Source: Candidatus Sysuiplasma jiujiangense
Lineage (GTDB): Archaea; Thermoplasmatota; Thermoplasmata; Sysuiplasmatales; Sysuiplasmataceae
DNA length: 64,000 nt
Direction: 5' to 3'
Assembly: GCA_019721075.1 (NCBI GenBank)
Contig: JAHEAD010000013.1
Location: 1-64,000 of the forward strand
Each line of letters starts with the position of its first letter. The first letter of the stretch is position 1. The position numbers were made by a program, and so were the translations under genes. This document shows, piece after piece, positions 58,278-64,000 of the stretch. The notes beneath the pieces were generated by a model that was given only the letters and a program-made list of their open reading frames with translations, did no database searches and was not told the DNA's origin.

Positions 58278-58889
58278 TCATTTCAATTCCGTCTTCCCTC
58301 TGACAGTGTTTTCTCCGTCCACTTCGTATACGAGCGGTACGCCTGTCTGTATCTCAATTCCGGGAATCACCTCGGCCGGTATCTTTTCCAGATACATGAC
58401 AATCGATCGCAGGCTGTTGCCGTGTGCGACAACAAGCACATTCTTTCCAGAATTGATGTCGGTCAGTATGCAGTTCCTGAAGAACGGAATCGTCCTCTTC
58501 TGCGTATCTTCGAGGCTTTCGCCGTTCATCGGTCTCACACTGTAGCTCCTCCTCCAGCGTTTCACCTGTTCATCTCCGTAAACGGCTGCAGCTCCCGCCT
58601 TGTTGAGCCCCTGGAGATCGCCGTAATTCCTTTCATTAAGATGTTCATCCCTGATCACTGGAATGTCAACGTTCATTTCGCGGAGGACTATCTCCAGCGT
58701 CCCGACGGCCCGGCTCAGGACACTTGTGTATGCAACATGATAGGCCGTGCCGCTCTCCCTCAGCTTCGAGCCCGCTGCCTTCGCCTCCTCCATTCCATGT
58801 TCCGTGAGCGGCACGTCCACCCAGCCGGTAAATCTGTTCTCCCTGTTCCAGAGCGACTCGCCGTGCCTTAAAAGGCAGAGATATGCCAT
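58278..58889 (-). CDS. gpmA: Cofactor-dependent phosphoglycerate mutase
   Basis: A 203-residue histidine phosphatase of the 2,3-bisphosphoglycerate-dependent mutase type. LCLLRHGESLWNRENRFTGW holds the phospho-accepting H9 and the R-x-NRFTGW substrate loop. ERNYGDLQGLNK follows, and VVAHGNSLR carries the second histidine. It would interconvert 3- and 2-phosphoglycerate in glycolysis or gluconeogenesis. It is shorter than bacterial GpmA (about 230-250). Thermoplasma is known to have this type. A ccttaataag box lies about 27 bases before the ATG, suiting a leaderless start. A plain phosphatase of the same fold remains possible. Confidence 0.85.
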   Translation of the reverse strand: MAYLCLLRHGESLWNRENRFTGWVDVPLTEHGMEEAKAAGSKLRESGTAYHVAYTSVLSRAVGTLEIVLREMNVDIPVIRDEHLNERNYGDLQGLNKAGAAAVYGDEQVKRWRRSYSVRPMNGESLEDTQKRTIPFFRNCILTDINSGKNVLVVAHGNSLRSIVMYLEKIPAEVIPGIEIQTGVPLVYEVDGENTVRGKTELK

Positions 58890-59013
58890 GTGTAAGGCAC
58901 ACGGCAGTCCTGCTTATTAAGGAAAACCGTATTGCCGGCTTTCCTGCGACGCAAGCATCCTGCCTTGCCCGTGATGGGCAAGAGCGCATCAGGGGGCGCT
59001 TCAGTGAGCGGCG

Positions 59014-59808
59014 CTACCTTCCCCTGAGTTCGGCAAAAAGGCTGCTTTTCCTGAGCTGTTCAACGGCTCTCTTCGTGAATTCAACGCCTTCGGAAAAGCC
59101 TGTCATTATATGGCTGATGTTTCCGTTCCTGTATTCGAAGAAGACCTGCGGTATTATGTAGTCCGGGGCCCAGTCCCCGTATCTTCTCACGATGCTGTCA
59201 GCCTCATTCTCCTTCACATCGATGTCGAGCAGCGTCAGTTCGGCGTTCAGTTCCTTTGCCATTTCCGTCATGGGCTCGACTGTCGTGGGAACGCAGTGCG
59301 GGCACCAGTTTGCGTAGACCACTATCACCCTCTTCACCCCGTCGGCCGCCCTTCCCCCGCCTTTGCAGTCTTCGCATCTTGCAGGTTCCCTGCTGTATGC
59401 CTGCGTGAAGAGTTTGCCGCATGACACACACCTGTAGAGCGTAATCCTGTCAGTCTCTCCGGACATTCCACGCCTGTAATTCTGATTCCAGTATGCCTCC
59501 CTGAGAACGGTGTTCCCTGAACTTGTCCCCTCAATCCCGAGTTCCCACGGGTGTCTCGTTGCCACCCTTATGTCCTCGTCCCGGATGTCTGCAGCACCGT
59601 TGAAGAGGCCGTCGACGAAGTTTCTCAGCCCTGCGGCATCCGCCTGGCTGCCGTACATTATGATCTTTGAAACATAACCGCCGCTGCAGGCATAGCATGC
59701 CGTGTCGTCCCTGATGAAATGGTGCGTGGCCGGCGATTCGCAGTGATTGTAGCATTTCGTGTTTTCGGTGAGATGCATCTCCACAGTTTTCCTGATACTG
59801 TCGCTCAT
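59014..59808 (-). CDS. Zinc-ribbon / thioredoxin-fold fusion protein
   Basis: A 264-residue protein with two parts. Residues 1-150 carry four Cys pairs or near-pairs: C19/C23, C38/C41, C127/C130 and C145/C148, likely two metal-binding units (the last is VSCGKLF...CEDC). Residues 158-264 are a thioredoxin fold with the redox motif CPHC (169-172) in VYANWCPHCVPT, and a cis-proline region near YIIPQVFF. It may be a disulfide oxidoreductase or electron carrier acting with a zinc-bound partner. The full fusion is not one I recognise. It precedes the phosphoglycerate mutase and follows the aminotransferase by 51 bases on the same strand. Confidence 0.7.
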   Translation of the reverse strand: MSDSIRKTVEMHLTENTKCYNHCESPATHHFIRDDTACYACSGGYVSKIIMYGSQADAAGLRNFVDGLFNGAADIRDEDIRVATRHPWELGIEGTSSGNTVLREAYWNQNYRRGMSGETDRITLYRCVSCGKLFTQAYSREPARCEDCKGGGRAADGVKRVIVVYANWCPHCVPTTVEPMTEMAKELNAELTLLDIDVKENEADSIVRRYGDWAPDYIIPQVFFEYRNGNISHIMTGFSEGVEFTKRAVEQLRKSSLFAELRGR

Positions 59809-59859
59809 GACAGCTTTCTATGTCTTCCGCCGTTATTAGAATTGCTGTTCCCCGTGCTT

Positions 59860-61056
59860 TCATCGCGCTGCGTGCAGCGCATGCTCCAGTCCGTCCATGG
59901 CCTTCTCCATCACTTCCCTTGGGGGAAGAAACACCGACCTGAAATGCATCCTCCCGTATTCGCTGTCAAATCCAGAACCGTTTACGAACAGCACATGCCC
60001 CCTGTCGAGCACATGCAGCACAAACTCCATGTCATTTTTCCAGTTCCCGCTTTCTATCTTGGGAAATATGTAAAACGCGCCCCGCGGCTTTGTCACCGAG
60101 AGGCCGTCCATTTCATTAATCCGCTTCACCGCATAATTTCTTCTTTCTGCAAGCTGCCTTACCATCTCCCTTACGTGCGTCTGCGGTCCGTTGAGCGCCG
60201 CAATCATTGCCCTCTGTGCGGGATTGCTTGCGCAGAGGCGCGCCCTGACCTGTTTCAGGAAAGCCTCCCTGAAGCCGGACAGCATTTCGCCTGCATCACG
60301 GAATATCGCGTATCCCACACGCCAGCCCGTTACCAGGTAGCTCTTGGAGAAGCCGTTGAGTATCAGCATGGGAATGTCCCTGGAAACGGAGGACGGCGAG
60401 ACATGTTTCCCCTCGTAAACAAGCATATCGTAGATCTCGTCGGAAATGACAGGCAGGCCGTGCTCCCCCGCTATGTCGCATATCTCCCTGAGATCCTTCT
60501 CGCTCCAGACGGCACCCGTCGGATTGTTGGGACTGACGATCAGTATTGCCTTTGTCCCCGCGCCTATCTTTGAACGCAGGTCTGCCGTGTCAGGCCTCCA
60601 GCCCTCCTCCTCTATTGTCCTGTAGGGTACAGCCTTTCCACCGAAATATTTTGTAACGGACGAGTACGGCGGATACGTCGGACCCGGCACGAGCAGCTCG
60701 TCTCCGCTGTCAATAAGTGCCCCGAGTGCCAGCTGAATTCCCTCAGTTATTCCGGCCGTTACCACAACGTCCTCAGGTTCCACCCTGTTGCCGTTCTTCC
60801 TCCCTTCCCTTTCGCAGATGGCCTGACGCAGCTCAGGGTCGCCTTCCGAATCGCCGTAACCGTTGTAACCGTCCAGTACCGCGTCGAACAGTGCTCTCTT
60901 GATGTGCTCCGGCGTGTCAAAATCATAGGCGTCAGGATCTCCTATGTTCATTCTGATGACTTCCGTCCCCTCCTTCTCCAGTTTCCTGGCGGGAAGGACA
61001 ATATCTCTTATTGCATACTCCATTCCGGATGCCCTTGAAGTCGCCCTGATCTTCAT
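59860..61056 (-). CDS. Class I aminotransferase (alanine/aspartate aminotransferase-like)
   Basis: A 398-residue PLP enzyme of fold type I. MNIGDPDAYDFDTPEHI near residue 35 is the substrate-side loop. VSPNNPTGAVWSEKDL near 175 holds the N-P-T-G cofactor loop. ISDEIYDMLVYEG binds the pyridine nitrogen, and NGFSKSYLVTGWRVGY contains the PLP lysine (SKSY). The pattern fits archaeal alanine/aspartate-type transaminases and distinguishes it from branched-chain ones. It transfers an amino group between an amino acid and 2-oxoglutarate. It lies 48 bases downstream of the TPR gene on the same strand. Confidence 0.9.
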   Translation of the reverse strand: MKIRATSRASGMEYAIRDIVLPARKLEKEGTEVIRMNIGDPDAYDFDTPEHIKRALFDAVLDGYNGYGDSEGDPELRQAICEREGRKNGNRVEPEDVVVTAGITEGIQLALGALIDSGDELLVPGPTYPPYSSVTKYFGGKAVPYRTIEEEGWRPDTADLRSKIGAGTKAILIVSPNNPTGAVWSEKDLREICDIAGEHGLPVISDEIYDMLVYEGKHVSPSSVSRDIPMLILNGFSKSYLVTGWRVGYAIFRDAGEMLSGFREAFLKQVRARLCASNPAQRAMIAALNGPQTHVREMVRQLAERRNYAVKRINEMDGLSVTKPRGAFYIFPKIESGNWKNDMEFVLHVLDRGHVLFVNGSGFDSEYGRMHFRSVFLPPREVMEKAMDGLEHALHAAR

Positions 61057-61104
61057 GGAGGACCCTTAAGGCGGGCATGATAAAATATTATCACACTGTC
61101 CGCC

Positions 61105-63339
61105 TCAGGCGCCCCGTGCCATCAGCCTGTTCACTTTCCTGAGGGCACGGACTGCCGGGGAGTAGCCCGAATCAAGCGAAAGGGCATTCTCAAACTGCTC
61201 TTTTGCATCCGCCAGATTTCCGGACAGCGCCAGAACGGTTCCGAGTCCGGTGGCCGTCAATGCGCTTTTTTCAAGATCCGCCGCAGCCCTCATCTCTCTC
61301 GCAGCCTCCGCGTACCTGCCGTTCTCCATCAGCATCATGGCCAGATTGTAGCGGTGCTGCCACAGCCGATCGTTCTTCAGGCGTGAAAGGAGTTCGGCGG
61401 CGAGAGCCCTGTCGCCCCTGAGATAAAGTGCTATTGCACGGTTGTTCTCTTCCGCCGGGTTCCTGAACGCTATCCCCGTGTAAAGATCGAGTGCCTCCTG
61501 GTAATTCCCCGAACGCATCTGCAGAATGCCGAGGCAGTTTGCCGCAATACTGCTGTTTCCGCCGCATTTCCTCAGAATTCTTGCTCCTTTCGAGTATCTG
61601 CCAAGCATCAGGTAGGCGGCTCCGGCGAGTTCCATCCCCGTCCGCTCCGGCAGCGACAGGCACAGCGGGATGGTTTGCTCAAACCTGGACTGCCTGAACA
61701 GGGAGGAAATAAGCCTGTATTTCCATTCCTCCGCGTCCCCTGCCGCTATTCTCTGTTCCGCTATATTTGCGGCGAGGCCGAAGTCTCCGCTCTGATATGC
61801 GAATTTCTCGGCAACCGCTGCGGAAACAGTGCTGCCTGACTGCTCCACGAAGTTTCCTTCCCGCAGGATCCTTCCGAGTGCTGCCTCCGCCTCCGCTGTC
61901 TTAATCCTGCTCAGCAGGAAGAGCGCCTGATGCCTCCGCTCGCCATCGGCAAATTCCCTGCTGAAAATATCGCAGATCTCTTCAGATGTCAGCCTTGATG
62001 CGCTCTGCGCCGTAAGCCCTGCCGCCCTGTTTTCCACCGCATGTGCATGCGAGCCGCCGCTTTCCGCCGCTTCCGCCGGGCCTTGAGCCGCTGCAGCGGC
62101 GGCAACGGATTCCTCCTGAACGGCGCCTGGTCCTTCGGCCTGTTTTCTGATCTCCTCAAGCGTCTGCACTGCAATTTCGTTTTCCCTGTCTATTTCCAGA
62201 GCCCGTTTCGAATATGCTTCAGCCTCCCTGAGATCTCCCTGCCTGAGGTATAGTGAGGCTACGACGCCGATGACGGCCGCCTCCTCCCTCATCTCCAGGT
62301 ACTTCTTCAGTGTTTCAATCGCGCCCGGCATGTTCTGTTCCGCGAGTATCAGCCCCCTGGTTCTGATTGCACGTTCGTCCGAGGGGTTCCTTGAAATTAT
62401 GCCGTCGAGCAGTGCGATTGCCCTGCCTGTTTCGCCGGTTCCGTAATACGCAAGTGAAAGATTGCGCAGCAGATCCGGATCATGGGGCGAATACCTGAGC
62501 GCCCTTTCATAGACGCGGGCCGCTTCGCCGGGCCTTCCCATGTTCTGAAGAGCAACGCCCTTGTTCTGAAGCGCCCGTCTGTGCATCGGATCAATTTTCA
62601 GTATCATGTCGTAGCATTCGATTTCGCCGGCATAATCCCCCTTCTGATAAAGTGCCGAGGCCTTCCCGAACCAGTTGTCGGCGTTCCTGCCGTTGAGTGT
62701 TATCGCCCTGTCAAACTGATCAGCCGACTCGTCATTTCTGCCTTCCCTGAGATAGACCAGACCGCGCAGCCTGTAAACCTCCTCGGAACCGGGTTTGAAA
62801 TCTGCGAGGAGATCAAGCGTCTTGATGACCTCGCCGAAGTCACCTGCATCGAATCTCCCTCTCGCGTACATCATCATGTCCCTGAAGCGCCTCTCTTTCT
62901 CGTCTCCCTTTCCGCCTCTGCCCGCGGCTGCAGCCGCATTACGCCTGTCTTCCGTGTAGTCTGCCGTTTTCGACGCGAGTCTGACGAATGCCTCTCCCGT
63001 CACGGCTCTGTCAACTGCCGCCCTGTCAAAGTCCAGTTTTTCTGCTGACAGAACGATGACAGTCCTGCCTTTCCTCTTCTCCCTCCTTGCAGCGGCAGCA
63101 ATACGGCGCATGTTGGCCCTGATGCCGGGAAGAAGGCAGATGACAGAGCAGTTCTTTCCCCCGCTTTCTCCGGTGAGGACGAAGCTCTCGTCATGGAACA
63201 CCCTGTTCTGCACCCTGACGCCCAGAAGGGCGGCGGCGGAAGTGCATACAGAGACAAAACCGTCAAACGGCATATGCGAAAGGACCTCGGCAGCCTCAGC
63301 GGCACTGCCGTTACGGGCAGATGTATCCGAGATGCTCAA
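61105..63339 (-). CDS. 744-residue TPR protein with unassigned N-terminal domain
   Basis: It begins at TTG 63339, overlapping the TGA of the upstream gene in ggTTGA, with a gggaggcaggga Shine-Dalgarno. The frame remains open 63 codons further but that part reads as a shadow of the upstream gene. Residues about 1-130 (DGFVSVCTSAAALLGVRV, RTVIVLSAEKLDFDRAAVDR) are unassigned. Then two TPR arrays (about 150-430 and 530-740), with LYxxGDYxxAIxxY-like 34-residue units, are split by an Ala-rich linker near 440-480. It is probably a scaffold in a lineage-specific complex. Partner unknown. It looks translationally coupled to the TPR gene before it. Confidence 0.8.
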   Translation of the reverse strand: MSISDTSARNGSAAEAAEVLSHMPFDGFVSVCTSAAALLGVRVQNRVFHDESFVLTGESGGKNCSVICLLPGIRANMRRIAAAARREKRKGRTVIVLSAEKLDFDRAAVDRAVTGEAFVRLASKTADYTEDRRNAAAAAGRGGKGDEKERRFRDMMMYARGRFDAGDFGEVIKTLDLLADFKPGSEEVYRLRGLVYLREGRNDESADQFDRAITLNGRNADNWFGKASALYQKGDYAGEIECYDMILKIDPMHRRALQNKGVALQNMGRPGEAARVYERALRYSPHDPDLLRNLSLAYYGTGETGRAIALLDGIISRNPSDERAIRTRGLILAEQNMPGAIETLKKYLEMREEAAVIGVVASLYLRQGDLREAEAYSKRALEIDRENEIAVQTLEEIRKQAEGPGAVQEESVAAAAAAQGPAEAAESGGSHAHAVENRAAGLTAQSASRLTSEEICDIFSREFADGERRHQALFLLSRIKTAEAEAALGRILREGNFVEQSGSTVSAAVAEKFAYQSGDFGLAANIAEQRIAAGDAEEWKYRLISSLFRQSRFEQTIPLCLSLPERTGMELAGAAYLMLGRYSKGARILRKCGGNSSIAANCLGILQMRSGNYQEALDLYTGIAFRNPAEENNRAIALYLRGDRALAAELLSRLKNDRLWQHRYNLAMMLMENGRYAEAAREMRAAADLEKSALTATGLGTVLALSGNLADAKEQFENALSLDSGYSPAVRALRKVNRLMARGA

Positions 63340-64000
63340 CCCTTCCCTGCCTCCCTTATCAGCTGTGCAAAATAGCGCCTCTCCTTTGCTTTGCCGAGTT
63401 CGGCCGCAAGCGCCAGGCCGGCCTTTGCCAGCCTGAGATTTGTTGCATCTTCGCCGACCGCTGTCCTGATCAGTTCCAGTGCCTCCGCACCCCTGTTCAG
63501 GGAACGCAGCTCGGCGGATATGAGCCATGCAGTCGCGGGCCAGAGAAATGTTTCTTCGCGGAAGAGTCTGAGCGCATCTGAATGGTCACCGGAGCGGGAC
63601 ATCATCATTCCCTTTCTGATCAGCGCGGTGCTGTTGTGCCCGTTGATCCTGAGGGCATCATCATATGCTCGCAGTGCGCCTGCGATGTCGCCCTTTTCCT
63701 CGAGCGCCATTCCTAACGCCGAAAATGTCTCGTCTGTCCATTCGTCCGCAGGCGTGACATTGATGCACTGCATCGCAGCGCCCCACATTCCAAGACTCAG
63801 ATAAAATACTGAAATAAGGTTTGCACCGGACTGGATGTCGCCCACCAGCTTCTGCTGTTCCCTCAGTTCCCTTTCCCTGTCGGCAAGGCCGTACTGCGCG
63901 CATATGTTCAGCTTGAAGATAAATGCGGCTGACGACTTCGCATTGACGATTTCGCCGTCGGCAAGCTGCAGTGCCATGCCCCATTTTCCTTCATGCCAGG
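63336..64000 (-). CDS. TPR protein, 5' part outside window
   Basis: The frame is open to the right edge, so the N-terminus is missing. The visible 221 residues include WHEGKWGMALQLADG at the edge and TPR-like helices (LGMALEEKGDIAGALRAYDD, LRINGHNSTALIRKGMM). Its TGA overlaps the next gene's start, which implies one operon. An internal ATG at 63977 is not the start, because coding-like sequence continues upstream. Confidence 0.75.
   Translation of the reverse strand, partial: WHEGKWGMALQLADGEIVNAKSSAAFIFKLNICAQYGLADRERELREQQKLVGDIQSGANLISVFYLSLGMWGAAMQCINVTPADEWTDETFSALGMALEEKGDIAGALRAYDDALRINGHNSTALIRKGMMMSRSGDHSDALRLFREETFLWPATAWLISAELRSLNRGAEALELIRTAVGEDATNLRLAKAGLALAAELGKAKERRYFAQLIREAGKG

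Overview
The window looks like a chromosomal segment of a Thermoplasmata archaeon (Thermoplasmatales or a close relative). Three things point there. Giant secreted proteins end in a C-terminal membrane anchor and carry 'LTFRExGLPxGTxW'-type repeats. The glycosyltransferases, flippase and membrane glycosyltransferase-like proteins are of the kind that glycosylate archaeal surfaces. Many genes have a TATA-like box about 25-30 bases before the start codon and no Shine-Dalgarno, as in leaderless archaeal transcripts. I saw no rRNA, tRNA or CRISPR array. No search could be run, so family names rest on motifs, length and context.

Region 1 (1-33 kb) is a cell-surface glycan region. Two paralogous anchored beta-helix proteins of about 1300 residues (425-4456 and 15394-19263, both minus) bracket seven glycosyltransferases or accessory enzymes. 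Beyond them lie two GT2 enzymes, a Wzx-like flippase, another GT4, a 1124-residue multi-pass membrane protein with a large ectodomain, a secreted phosphoesterase, a small membrane protein and two nucleotide-sugar epimerases. Together they could make activated sugars, assemble a lipid-linked glycan, flip it and attach it to the sequon-rich surface proteins.

Region 2 (33.5-43.8 kb) is an accessory island with sparse, short and partly decayed genes. It holds two winged-helix-like regulators, two unrelated P-loop ATPases, two intact-looking VapBC loci, a third vapB followed by a frameshifted vapC, remnants of an AbrB-type antitoxin and of a SnoaL-like gene, and one copy of a 233-bp repeat. Several promoters here carry inverted repeats that look like operators.

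Region 3 (43.9-52.8 kb) holds two more giant surface proteins, one with NosD-like 'YYGGIGY' repeats plus fibronectin III domains and one with a beta-propeller-like region plus five PKD domains. Between them sits a complete insertion sequence (48012-49245) with perfect 18-bp inverted ends, a divergent DUF2080-type gene and a frameshifted transposase. The second copy of the 233-bp repeat follows at 52597.

Region 4 (53.6-64 kb) is visibly richer in GC and more housekeeping-like. It has an MFS transporter, a DUF2079 membrane protein, an SDR oxidoreductase, a cofactor-dependent phosphoglycerate mutase, a zinc-ribbon/thioredoxin fusion, a class I aminotransferase, a 744-residue TPR protein and the 3' part of a second TPR gene that runs off the right edge.
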